Below, in pieces: positions 18,924 through 26,620 of a DNA stretch of 64,000 nt. Below the pieces are notes generated by a model. That model was not told the DNA's origin, ran no database searches, and was given only the letters and a program-made list of their open reading frames with translations. The stretch lies in NCBI RefSeq assembly GCF_007680845.1, contig NZ_VEIY01000004.1, positions 186,001 to 250,000 on the forward strand, written 5' to 3'. This stretch comes from Curtobacterium pusillum (GTDB lineage Bacteria > Actinomycetota > Actinomycetes > Actinomycetales > Microbacteriaceae). Both the position numbers and the translations under genes were made by a program. Numbering within the stretch: the first letter of the stretch is position 1; each line of letters begins with the position of its first letter.

Positions 18924-19121
18924 ATGAACAGCATTCACCGCCCAGCCGACCACGCGGGCATGTTCGTCCCCCGCACGCTCACGCGGGCCGAGATCGAGGC
19001 GGGCCGCACCCGGCCGATCGGCAGTCCTGAGGAACGTGCCGAGCGGGTCCGTGGGATCCTCCGTGCATCGACCTTCAGCGTCGCCCCGCGGATCGACAGC
19101 GCATCGCAGCGGGGGTTGTGA
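18924..19121 (+). CDS. Small protein of unknown function (65 aa), possible antitoxin partner
   Basis: 65 codons with a strong AAGGAG Shine-Dalgarno 7 nt before the ATG. The protein is charged (RTLTRAEIEAGRTR, SPEERAERVRGIL), without cysteines, membrane segment or signal peptide. I do not recognise it. The PIN-domain gene starts 4 to 88 nt downstream depending on its start. A small charged protein just before a PIN protein is the layout of type II toxin-antitoxin pairs, so an antitoxin-like role is possible but is inference only. Divergent from ybaK. Confidence 0.6.
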   Translation: MNSIHRPADHAGMFVPRTLTRAEIEAGRTRPIGSPEERAERVRGILRASTFSVAPRIDSASQRGL

Positions 19122-19209
19122 CGGCGTGGGCTCCATCGAGTCCGATCCGATCGGGGCTGGTCCTGCCCGGACCCCCTACCGGGTGTTCCCCACCGAGGGC
19201 GTGACGAGG

Positions 19210-19728
19210 ATGCCGAAGGCCGTCGTCATCGAACGGAGCTTCGTCCTTGCTGCGTTGGAAGGGGCGGTGCCCGGACACGATGCGGCCGCGGCCTTCCTGG
19301 AACGGATGGTCGCTGCGGAGACAACGCTCTTCTTCAACGACGTCCTCGAGCTCCAGCTCCAGGATGATGCTTTCGACCTCGCGGAACGAGAAGTCGGGGT
19401 GCCGGGGGCCCGTTCCGGAACCACCGTGTCGGAGTTGGCGCGGTCGATGCTGGCACGGTGGCAATCGTTGATCTCATCGGCAGACGCCGTCTACGTCGAA
19501 CTCGCACCCCTGCTCGAGGACGTCCTGTACTACAGAGAGCGGTTCGGCCTCCCGGCGCTCGATTCGGTGCAGGCGGCGATGGTGATGGCCTCGGGAGCGG
19601 ACGGGATCGCCACGGTCGACCGGAACTTCGGCGCGGTCGATCCGTCCCTCTTGCCGATCTTCACGCCGCAGTCGTTCGTGCAGAGCACCCGCGACACACG
19701 CAGCGCATCCGGCTGGCCGATGCGCTGA
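19210..19728 (+). CDS. PIN-domain-like protein
   Basis: 172 aa from ATG 19210; in-frame GTGs at 19201 and 19126 are alternatives and none has a well-spaced Shine-Dalgarno. The fold resembles PIN nucleases: an acidic residue after the first strand (AVVIERSFVLAALEG), an E in NDVLELQLQDDAF, and the C-terminal ALDSVQAAMVMASGADGIATVDRNF with two Asp, the pattern of VapC-type proteins. The first position is Glu rather than the usual Asp, so catalysis is uncertain. Codon use is less G+C-biased (AGA, CGA, TCA present) than in neighbours, hinting at recent transfer. Confidence 0.65.
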   Translation: MPKAVVIERSFVLAALEGAVPGHDAAAAFLERMVAAETTLFFNDVLELQLQDDAFDLAEREVGVPGARSGTTVSELARSMLARWQSLISSADAVYVELAPLLEDVLYYRERFGLPALDSVQAAMVMASGADGIATVDRNFGAVDPSLLPIFTPQSFVQSTRDTRSASGWPMR

Positions 19729-19766
19729 CCGGGGGAACGGCGCGGGTGCCACGCCCCGGCACGCCC

Positions 19767-19772
19767 TAGGCT
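19767..19772 (+). promoter_or_regulatory. -10 hexamer TAGGCT of the membrane gene
   Basis: Eight nt before ATG 19781; the promoter of the frameshifted gene therefore looks intact. Confidence 0.45.
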
Positions 19773-19780
19773 CGGGCACC

Positions 19781-20237
19781 ATGCGCCGCCCCGGATCCAG
19801 CCCGCTCGCCCTCCTGCTGGCAGCCGTGCCAGTCCTCGGCGGCGCGGTCGTGGTCGCCCTGTCGATCCGGGCCGCCCTCGCGCACCCGGACGACGATGCC
19901 GCCTGGGTCCGGATCGTGCTCGGGCGCCGCACTGGTCGCCTGGGGCGTGGCGTTCCTCGCACTCGGACGCCACCCCGACCCCGAGTCCGGGGTCGAACCG
20001 GACCCGGACCGTGCCCCGGACGACGACCGCGCGCCGCGGCACATGTCGGTCCTCGTCTCGGTGATCGTCGGGACCGGCGTCTACGCCGTCCTCCGCTCCT
20101 GGGAGTGGACCGTCGTCGGCGCCCTGGTCGTGACAGCCATCGCCAGCGGCCTGCCGGTCCTGAACCGGTCCCTCGACCGGGTGATCGCCCGGCGGGAGCA
20201 CGGAGCGGGCCCCGACCGGACGACCACCGCCGGGTGA
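19781..20237 (+). pseudogene. Small membrane protein, interrupted by a one-base frameshift
   Basis: The frame from ATG 19781 codes a membrane segment (LALLLAAVPVLGGAVVVAL) and breaks at about residue 48. The next frame continues seamlessly with ALVAWGVAFLALGRH, SVLVSVIVGTGVYAV and WTVVGALVVTAIASGLPV. Removing one G from the GGG at 19922-19924 restores a single protein of 151 aa with about four membrane helices. No family recognised. It is a true frameshift mutation, or a sequencing error in a G run. The promoter hexamer is preserved. Confidence 0.75.
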
Positions 20238-20256
20238 CCGCGGCCCGCGTCGCGGG

Positions 20257-21000
20257 TCAGTGCCGACGGGCCGCCAGCATCTCGATGAGCTCCTGCTGCT
20301 TCCCGTCCCGCTCCGACCACCGGAGCGGCAGGACGTTCTGCACGAGGATCTCCGGTGCAGCACCGGACTGCAGCAGCGAGACAACCTCGGACAGGAAGTC
20401 GTCGAGCGGCATGCCCCCGAAGTCGACGCCCTCGCCCATCAGGTCCGTGGCGACCGCCGGCGGGACGAGCTCCAGCACCGACACCGACGAGTCGGTCAGC
20501 TGCTGCCGGAGCGACTGCGTGTACGAGTGCACGGCGGCCTTCGTCGCGCTGTACGTCGGGGTCGCGGCGAGCGGCGTGTAGGCGAGGCCGGACGACACGG
20601 TGATGATCGTCGACGCCGGACGGCCGAGCAGGTGCGGCAGGAACGCGTCGACCAGGCGGATGGTGCCGAGGAGGTTGGTCTCGATGGTCGCGACGGCGTC
20701 GGTGAGGTGTTCCGACGACCGGAGGTCCTCGGCGCGCATGATGCCCGACATCGTGATGAGCGTGTCGAGGGCCGGGTACGACTCGACGACCGACGCCGCC
20801 GCTGCCGTGATCGACGCCGGGTCGGTCACGTCGAGCTCGACGGTGCCGAAGCCGTGCTCGGCGTGCAGCGAGTCGAGGAGTGCACGGCGTCGGCCGCCGA
20901 TGACGACGGTGCTGCCCGCGGCCTGCAGGCGCTGGGCGAGACCGAGGCCGATGCCCGAGGTCGCGCCGGGGATGAAGACGGTGGAGTTCGTGATGTCCAT
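20257..21000 (-). CDS. Short-chain dehydrogenase/reductase (DltE-like)
   Basis: Classical SDR, 247 aa, NAD(P)-dependent oxidoreductase of unknown substrate. Cofactor loop GATSGIGLGLAQRL near residues 11-24, NxxG-type segment TMSGIM in place of NNAG, and the active site Ser plus YSATKAAVH. The ending ELIEMLAARRH and the overall pattern resemble proteins annotated DltE. ATG 21000 (MDITNS) is the natural start directly before the first strand; upstream ATGs only add a non-family extension. Divergent from an XRE regulator 93 bp away, which probably controls it. Confidence 0.9.
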   Translation of the reverse strand: MDITNSTVFIPGATSGIGLGLAQRLQAAGSTVVIGGRRRALLDSLHAEHGFGTVELDVTDPASITAAAASVVESYPALDTLITMSGIMRAEDLRSSEHLTDAVATIETNLLGTIRLVDAFLPHLLGRPASTIITVSSGLAYTPLAATPTYSATKAAVHSYTQSLRQQLTDSSVSVLELVPPAVATDLMGEGVDFGGMPLDDFLSEVVSLLQSGAAPEILVQNVLPLRWSERDGKQQELIEMLAARRH

Positions 21001-21093
21001 GCCGACCACGATGCCGCGACCGGAGGGGGCCATCCAGAGGCCGCTCATCGGGGGAGCGGCGGTCCCTGGCTCCAGCGCCCGCCGCGGTGCACC

Positions 21094-21945
21094 ATGAAGA
21101 CCATGGACCGTCCCGCGCTCGCCGACTTCCTCCGCCGTCGCCGGGAACAGCTGCGCCCCGAGGACGTCGGACTCGGTTCAGGACAGCGCCGACGCACCCC
21201 GGGTCTCCGCCGCGAGGAGGTCGCAGCACTCGCGGGCATGTCCGCCGACTACTACACGCGCCTCGAGCAGCAGCGTGGACCGCAGCCGTCAGAGCAGATG
21301 GTCGCGGCGATCGCCCGGGCGCTCCGTTGCTCCCTCGACGAGCGCGACCACCTCTTCCGCCTGGCAGGGCACAACGCTCCCGCACGCGTGCACCGGTCCG
21401 ACCACGTCGACCCGGCGATCCTCCGCGTGCTCGACCGGCTCGAGGACACGCCCGCGATCGTGGTGAACGACCTGGGCGAGACCCTCGTCGAGAACCGTCT
21501 CGGGGCGGCGTTGCTCGGCACCACGACGGGCCTGCCGGGGAACGAGCGCTACCAGCCCTGGCGGTGGTTCATGACGGACGCCGAGCGCGCGAAGTACGCC
21601 CCTGAGCAGCACGACCGACTCGCCCGGGCGCAGGTCGCGTCGCTCCGCGCCGCCGTCGGCGCAGCGGGTCCGAACGACCGCCGGGCCGCCGAACTCATCG
21701 CCGACCTGGAGGCGCACAGCGCCGAGTTCCGCGCGCTGTGGTCCCTGCACGAGGTCGGCACGCGGTGGGAGGACCACAAGACGTTCGTGCACCAGGAGCT
21801 CGGTCGCATCACCGTGGACTGCCAGGTGCTCCACACGTCGAGCCAGACGCAGTCGCTGCTGCTCTTCACCGCCCCGCCCGGCAGCGAGGACGCGCAGAAG
21901 CTCGAACTCCTCGGCGTCGTCGGCCAGCAGGTGTTCAGCGAGTAA
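21094..21945 (+). CDS. XRE family regulator with MmyB-like ligand domain
   Basis: 283 aa (ATG 21094; ATG 21103 is possible). Residues 1-80 form a lambda-repressor-like helix-turn-helix (RRTPGLRREEVAALAGMSADYYTRLEQ-type block), followed by the MmyB-like domain that binds fatty-acid-like ligands in characterised members, with the family phrases DDTPAIVVNDLGE-like and PWRWFMTDAER. Genes of this family in actinobacteria usually stand divergent to an SDR or oxidoreductase that they repress, as here. No good Shine-Dalgarno is seen. Confidence 0.9.
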   Translation: MKTMDRPALADFLRRRREQLRPEDVGLGSGQRRRTPGLRREEVAALAGMSADYYTRLEQQRGPQPSEQMVAAIARALRCSLDERDHLFRLAGHNAPARVHRSDHVDPAILRVLDRLEDTPAIVVNDLGETLVENRLGAALLGTTTGLPGNERYQPWRWFMTDAERAKYAPEQHDRLARAQVASLRAAVGAAGPNDRRAAELIADLEAHSAEFRALWSLHEVGTRWEDHKTFVHQELGRITVDCQVLHTSSQTQSLLLFTAPPGSEDAQKLELLGVVGQQVFSE

Positions 21946-21985
21946 GCCCGCGTCACACACTTGGCCCCGCCCAGCAGGACCTGCC

Positions 21986-21991
21986 TAGGGT
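21986..21991 (+). promoter_or_regulatory. -10 hexamer TAGGGT of ATP-grasp gene
   Basis: Six nt before GTG 21998; supports a leaderless start. Confidence 0.5.
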
Positions 21992-21997
21992 GGCGAT

Positions 21998-22945
21998 GTG
22001 AGCACTCCGCGCGTGTACGTCATCCACGAGAACCCCGAGTGGTTCCCGCCGCTCGCCGCCGCCTTCGAGGCCGAAGGCGTCCCCGTCGAGGAGATCCTCC
22101 TCACCGAGGGCCAGATCGACCTCGGCGCCGACCCCGCTCCGGGCGTGTACTGGTCCCGCATGTCGGCCAGTTCGCACACCCGCGGCCACGAGCACAGCAA
22201 GGAGTACACCCGCGCAGTCCTCGGCTGGCTCGAGCGTGCCGGCCGGCAGGTCGTCGGCGGCAGCCACGTGCTCGAGCTCGAGGTGTCGAAGGTCGCCCAG
22301 CACGGGCTGCTCCGGGCCGCCGGGTTCGACGTGCCCCGGACGACGGCGGTGTTCGGCACGACGACGCTCAAGCAGGCGGCCCACGACTTCACGGCCGGCC
22401 AGGACGTGCCGTTCATCACGAAGCACAACCAGGGCGGCAAGGGCCTCGGGGTCCGCCGGTTCGACTCGCTCGCCGAGTTCGACGCGTACGTCGACAGCCC
22501 GGAGTTCGAGGAGCCCGTCGACGGCATCACCCTGCTGCAGGAGTACCTCACCGCGCGCGAACCGTTCATCACCCGGGCCGAGTTCGTCGGCGGCGAGTTC
22601 GTCTACGCCGTCCGCGTCGACACGAGCGCCGGGAGCTTCGAGCTCTGCCCGGCTGACGTGTGCGAGATCCCCGGGACGGAGCCGTTCAGCGTCCGGACCG
22701 AGGTCACCGCCGAGCACCCGCTGGTGCAGCAGCTGCGCACCTTCCTCGCTGACCAGCGCATCCAGATCGCGGGCGTCGAGTTCATGGAGACCGCGGACGG
22801 CCGCACGGTCGTGTACGACATCAACACGAACACGAACTACAACCCCGCCGTCGAGGAAGCCGCACCGGCCTCCGGGCCGCGCTCCATCGCCCGCTACCTC
22901 GGTGGCCTGCTGGACCGCGCCTACGCGGCGCAGGCCACGGCCTGA
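21998..22945 (+). CDS. ATP-grasp domain protein (RimK-like ligase)
   Basis: 315 aa. ATP-grasp enzymes join a carboxylate to an amine or thiol through an acyl phosphate. Visible landmarks are the lysine loop FITKHNQGGKGLGVRRF, the LLQEYL adenine-contact strand and the metal site VYDINTNTNYNPAVEEAA near the C-terminus. RimK and glutathione-synthetase-like ligases share them. Substrates cannot be told from sequence. It has its own leaderless-type promoter and is followed by a palindrome, so it is probably transcribed alone. Confidence 0.85.
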   Translation: MSTPRVYVIHENPEWFPPLAAAFEAEGVPVEEILLTEGQIDLGADPAPGVYWSRMSASSHTRGHEHSKEYTRAVLGWLERAGRQVVGGSHVLELEVSKVAQHGLLRAAGFDVPRTTAVFGTTTLKQAAHDFTAGQDVPFITKHNQGGKGLGVRRFDSLAEFDAYVDSPEFEEPVDGITLLQEYLTAREPFITRAEFVGGEFVYAVRVDTSAGSFELCPADVCEIPGTEPFSVRTEVTAEHPLVQQLRTFLADQRIQIAGVEFMETADGRTVVYDINTNTNYNPAVEEAAPASGPRSIARYLGGLLDRAYAAQATA

Positions 22946-22961
22946 GAACACCACGATCCAC

Positions 22962-23005
22962 CGGACTGGAGGCGCGGTGCGGGCCCGCCCCGCGCCTCCA
23001 GTCCG
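22962..23005. repeat. REP-like palindrome (GGAGGCGCGG family), ATP-grasp/LLM gap
   Basis: Perfect 16-bp arms CGGACTGGAGGCGCGG (22962-22977) and its complement (22990-23005), 12-nt loop that is itself nearly palindromic (GCGGGCCCGC). Lies 16 nt after the ATP-grasp stop and may terminate it. Confidence 0.9.
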
Positions 23006-23036
23006 TCACTCCCCACCTCCCCAAGGAACACACCCC

Positions 23037-24089
23037 GTGCGATTCGGATACTGGACCCCGCTCTTCGGCGGCTGGCTGCGCAACGTCGACAACGAGCACA
23101 TGCCGGTCACCTTCGACTACGTGAAGCGCCTGGCGCAGCGCGCCGAGCGCATCGGCTTCGACCTGACGCTCGTGCCGGAGCTCAACCTCAACGACATCAA
23201 GGGCACGGCGGCGCCGTCCCTCGAGGCGTGGGCGCTCGCGGCGGCGATCGCGGCGACGACCGAGCGGCTCGAGATCATGGCGGCGATGCGCCCGGGCTAC
23301 CACCTGCCGGCGGTGACCGCGAAGCAGGCGGCGACGATCGACGACATCTCCGGCGGCCGGTTCACCTTCAACGTGGTGAGTGCATGGTGGGCCGAGGAGG
23401 CGAAGCAGTACGGCGGGATCTTCTCGGAGCACGACGACCGGTACAAGCGCACGGCGGAGTTCGTCGAGGTCATGAAGGGGATGTGGCGGGAGACGCCGTA
23501 CTCGTTCACGGGCGAGTACTACGACGTCCAGAACGCCCACCTCGAGCCGAAGCCCCGCGTCACGCCGCGGATCTACGCCGGCGGTGAGAGCGAGGCCGGC
23601 AAGGCGGCCATCACGGGCTACGCGGACGCCTACGTCACCCACGGCGGGACGGTGGACGAGCTCCGGACGAAGATCGCCGAGATGCGCCAGCGCCGGGTCG
23701 ACGCCGGTCTGCCGCCGTTCGAGGCGTTCGGCATGGCCGCGTACGTGATCGTCCGGGAGACCGAGGAGGAGGCGCAGGCCGAGCTCGCCCGGATCACCGA
23801 CGTGCAGCACGGCAAGGCGTACGAGTCGTACCAGGACTTCATCTCGAAGTCGCAGCTCGAGCACGTGCCCTCGCTGGAGGACTACTCGGTGTCGAACCGT
23901 GGCCTCCGCCCCGGGTTCGTGGGGACGCCGGAGCAGGTGGCGGCGCGGATCCGCGAATTCGAGGACGCCGGGGTCGACACGCTGCTCCTGCAGTTCTCGC
24001 CGCAGCTGGAGGAGATGGAACGGTTCGGCGAGCGGGTCATCCCGCTGGTCCGGCCGTCCGTGGTCGTGCCGTCCGAGGCAGCCGTCTGA
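23037..24089 (+). CDS. LLM-class flavin-dependent monooxygenase (SfnG/SsuD-like)
   Basis: Bacterial-luciferase-fold enzyme using FMNH2 and O2, 350 aa. Features of the alkanesulfonate/dimethylsulfone group include RFGYWTPLFGGWLRN at the N-terminus, MAAMRPGYHLPAV, ISGGRFTFNVVSAWW and PRIYAGGESEAG. Characterised relatives cleave C-S bonds to release sulfite under sulfur starvation. Start GTG 23037 has AAGGA 9 nt upstream. Its stop overlaps the ATG of the MetY gene (TGATG), tying it to sulfur assimilation. A separate flavin reductase is not encoded nearby. Confidence 0.88.
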   Translation: MRFGYWTPLFGGWLRNVDNEHMPVTFDYVKRLAQRAERIGFDLTLVPELNLNDIKGTAAPSLEAWALAAAIAATTERLEIMAAMRPGYHLPAVTAKQAATIDDISGGRFTFNVVSAWWAEEAKQYGGIFSEHDDRYKRTAEFVEVMKGMWRETPYSFTGEYYDVQNAHLEPKPRVTPRIYAGGESEAGKAAITGYADAYVTHGGTVDELRTKIAEMRQRRVDAGLPPFEAFGMAAYVIVRETEEEAQAELARITDVQHGKAYESYQDFISKSQLEHVPSLEDYSVSNRGLRPGFVGTPEQVAARIREFEDAGVDTLLLQFSPQLEEMERFGERVIPLVRPSVVVPSEAAV

Positions 24090-25411
24090 TGGGGGCGGAC
24101 TCGACCTCGTCGGCCGAGGAGGGCTGGGCGTTCGAGACCCGGCAGATCCGCGCGGGCTTCTCGGCGGACCCGGGCTTCGGCGCGAACGTGCCGCCGATCG
24201 CCCAGTCCGCCGCGTTCGTGTACCCGTCCGGTGAGGACGCCGCCGCCCGGTTCATGCTCGACGCCCCGGGCCACACGTACTCGCGGGTGAACAACCCGTC
24301 TGCGGCCGCGCTCGAACGGCGGATCGCGGACCTCGAGGGCGGGGTCGGTGCGCTCGCGCTCGCCTCCGGGCAGGCAGCGACCACGCTCGCCGTCCTCGGT
24401 GTCGCTCGCGCTGGCGACCACGTGGTGTCGAGCGCGTCGCTCTACGGTGCGACGTACACGCTGTTCGCGTCGACCCTGCGCGACCTCGGGATCGCGTTCA
24501 CCTTCGTGCAGGACCCGACGGACCTCGACGAGTGGGCGTCGGCCGTCCGCCCGGAGACCAAGGCGTTCTTCGGCGAGTCGATCCCGAACCCGCGCGGCGA
24601 CGTCCTCGACTTCGCCGTGGTGGCCGGGGTCGCGCACGAGGCCGGGGTGCCCCTCATCGTCGACAACACCATCGCGACGCCGTGGCTCGTCCGGCCGATC
24701 GAGCACGGTGCGGACATCGTCGTGCACTCGGCGACGAAGTACCTCGCCGGGCACGGCAGTGCGATCGCCGGGCTCATCGTCGACAGCGGCAACTTCGACT
24801 GGGCCGCGCACGCGTCGAAGTTCCCCCAGCTCGCCACCGCGGAGCAGTCCGGGTTCGCCGGGACGGACTTCGCCGCGAAGTTCGGGCGCCGCGCGTTCAT
24901 CCAGCGCACCCGGTCGAAGCTGTCCGCGGACCTCGGGCCCGCGATCGCGCCGTTCACCGCGTTCCTCGTGCTGCAGGGCATCCAGACGCTCTCGCTCCGG
25001 ATGGAGCGGCACGTGTCCAACGCCGGCGCCGTCGCCCGGTGGCTGGACGACCACGAGCAGGTGCTCGGCGTGCACTACGCCGGGCTGCCCTCCTCGCCGT
25101 GGCACGCGCTCGCCCAGCGGTACGTGCCGGCTGGGCCGTCCGCTGTGCTGGCGTTCGACCTCGAGGGGGGAGTGGAGGCCGGACGTCGGTTCGTCGGTGC
25201 GCTCGAGCTCTTCGACCACGTCTCGAACATCGGCGACGTCCGGTCGCTCGTCGTGCACCCGGCGTCGACGACCCACGTGCAGATGACCTCGGCGGAGCGG
25301 GCGGCCGCGGGCGTGGGGGACGGGCTGATCCGGCTGTCGATCGGCCTCGAGCACGTCGACGACATCCTCGCCGACCTGGCGCGGGGGTTCCGGGCGGCCG
25401 CGGCGGCCTGA
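24089..25411 (+). CDS. metY: O-acetylhomoserine sulfhydrylase (MetY-type, PLP)
   Basis: Cys/Met-metabolism PLP enzyme, 440 aa, making homocysteine from O-acetylhomoserine and sulfide. The PLP lysine is in VHSATKYLAGHGSA, preceded by PLIVDNTIATPWL; YSRVNNPSAAALERRIADLE is the N-terminal substrate/PLP block. Length and the long C-terminal domain (HVSNIGDVRSLVVHPAS) fit MetY rather than MetB. Translationally coupled to the flavin monooxygenase: together they could turn organosulfur-derived sulfur into homocysteine (inference). Confidence 0.92.
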   Translation: MGADSTSSAEEGWAFETRQIRAGFSADPGFGANVPPIAQSAAFVYPSGEDAAARFMLDAPGHTYSRVNNPSAAALERRIADLEGGVGALALASGQAATTLAVLGVARAGDHVVSSASLYGATYTLFASTLRDLGIAFTFVQDPTDLDEWASAVRPETKAFFGESIPNPRGDVLDFAVVAGVAHEAGVPLIVDNTIATPWLVRPIEHGADIVVHSATKYLAGHGSAIAGLIVDSGNFDWAAHASKFPQLATAEQSGFAGTDFAAKFGRRAFIQRTRSKLSADLGPAIAPFTAFLVLQGIQTLSLRMERHVSNAGAVARWLDDHEQVLGVHYAGLPSSPWHALAQRYVPAGPSAVLAFDLEGGVEAGRRFVGALELFDHVSNIGDVRSLVVHPASTTHVQMTSAERAAAGVGDGLIRLSIGLEHVDDILADLARGFRAAAAA

Positions 25412-25474
25412 CCGCGCGGGGCGCTGCGGGGCGCGGGGTGCGGGCTGGCCGCGGGCGGGCGCGGGCTGCCTTGC

Positions 25475-25542
25475 GGAATCGGGCGTACCTGGTGGAATCG
25501 GGCGTACCCGGTCGGAACGTTCGACCAGGTACGCCCGATTCC
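25475..25542. repeat. Compound repeat: two direct and one inverted 19-mer
   Basis: GGAATCGGGCGTACCTGGT at 25475-25493, the same with one change at 25494-25512, and its exact reverse complement at 25524-25542. A near-palindrome centred on GAACGTTC (25515-25522) sits in between. Confidence 0.9.
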
Positions 25543-25611
25543 ACTTTCCATCGCGGCCGTTGGGGGAAGGATCGGGCGCGGGCGTTGTGGGAAGGACCGG
25601 GCGCTGCGCGA

Positions 25612-25638
25612 CGGGCATGCGCCGCGCCTCCATGCCCG
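25612..25638. terminator. Hairpin CGGGCATG / CATGCCCG with REP core in the loop
   Basis: Perfect 8-bp arms 25612-25619 and 25631-25638; the 11-nt loop contains CCGCGCCTC of the GGAGGCGCGG family. Could terminate metY; it lies just before the ispE promoter. Confidence 0.6.
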
Positions 25639-25645
25639 GCCGGGA

Positions 25646-25651
25646 TAGGTT
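25646..25651 (+). promoter_or_regulatory. -10 hexamer TAGGTT of ispE
   Basis: Six nt before ATG 25658; leaderless-type spacing. Confidence 0.5.
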
Positions 25652-25657
25652 GGGCAC

Positions 25658-26590
25658 ATGACCACGCTGGCCGCACCGACCCGCGTGCGGACGCGCGCCC
25701 CCGGCAAGATCAACGTGTACCTGTCGGTCGGGGCGCTGCAGGACGACGGCTACCACGACGTCGCGACGGCGTACCAGGCGGTCTCGCTGTACGAGGACGT
25801 GTCGGCGGAGCCCGCGGACGACTTCTCCGTCGCCTTCACCGGGCCGATCGACACGACCGGGGTGCCGGTGGACGAGTCGAACCTCGCGATCCGGGCGGCC
25901 CGTCTCGTGGCGGATGCGGCCGGGTACCGCGGCGGGGTCCGACTGACGATCGACAAGCAGGTGCCGGTCGCCGGCGGGATGGGCGGGGGATCGGCCGATG
26001 CCGCCGCGACGCTCCTCGCCGTGGACACCCTCTGGGGGACCGCCCTCGGGCGTGAGGAACTCCTGCGTCTGGCGGCGCAGCTGGGTGCCGACGTGCCGTT
26101 CGCGTTCGCCGGTGGAACAGCCGTCGGGACCGGCCGCGGGGACGAGCTCAGCCCGGCCCTGGCCAAGGGGGAGTTCCACTGGGTGCTGGCCCTGAGCGAC
26201 GAGGGGCTCTCCACCCCGGCGGTGTACCGGGCGCTCGACGAGCACCGTGAGCGCTACCGTGCGGACATCGCACCCGCGCCGACGACCCCGGTGGTCGAGG
26301 CGAACGTGCTGCAGGCGCTCCGTGCCGGCGACCCGGACCTGCTCGCGGACTGCCTCCACAACGACCTGCAGGCGCCGGCGATGCGACTCCAGCCGGCACT
26401 CGCGACGACGCTCGAGATCGGCGAGAAGGCCGGAGCGCTCGCCGGGCTCGTGTCGGGGAGCGGGCCGACGGTCGCGTTCCTCGTGGCCGACCGGGACACC
26501 GCGCTCGAGGTGCAGGTGGAGCTCAGCGCCGCGGGCCTGGTCGCTGTGCGGGCGGCCGGTCCGGTGCACGGCGCGCGCGTGGTGCACTAG
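25658..26590 (+). CDS. ispE: 4-diphosphocytidyl-2-C-methyl-D-erythritol kinase
   Basis: GHMP kinase of the MEP isoprenoid pathway; phosphorylates CDP-ME with [16 protein letters not shown] at the N-terminus, the ATP loop [17 protein letters not shown] and the C-terminal [16 protein letters not shown] are diagnostic. 310 aa, normal. It is set apart from rsmA, its usual neighbour, by the accessory block at 17.4-25.4 kb. Own promoter of leaderless type. Confidence 0.96.
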   Translation: MTTLAAPTRVRTRAPGKINVYLSVGALQDDGYHDVATAYQAVSLYEDVSAEPADDFSVAFTGPIDTTGVPVDESNLAIRAARLVADAAGYRGGVRLTIDKQVPVAGGMGGGSADAAATLLAVDTLWGTALGREELLRLAAQLGADVPFAFAGGTAVGTGRGDELSPALAKGEFHWVLALSDEGLSTPAVYRALDEHRERYRADIAPAPTTPVVEANVLQALRAGDPDLLADCLHNDLQAPAMRLQPALATTLEIGEKAGALAGLVSGSGPTVAFLVADRDTALEVQVELSAAGLVAVRAAGPVHGARVVH

Positions 26591-26620
26591 TCGCCGCACG
26601 AGCGGCAGGGTGCCCGGTCG

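Larger units (their letters stand above)
25412..25657. other. Intergenic stretch full of nested repeats
   Basis: 246 bp with no gene. Holds a 19-bp inverted repeat with an extra direct copy, a 20-nt direct repeat (25559-25578 and 25584-25603, two mismatches), a hairpin at 25612-25638 and the ispE promoter. Confidence 0.75.

Noticed and set aside
25515-25522. GAACGTTC as a LexA (SOS) box
   Set aside because: Actinobacterial SOS boxes need GAAC-n4-GTTC; here there is no spacer and the site is the centre of an intergenic repeat.
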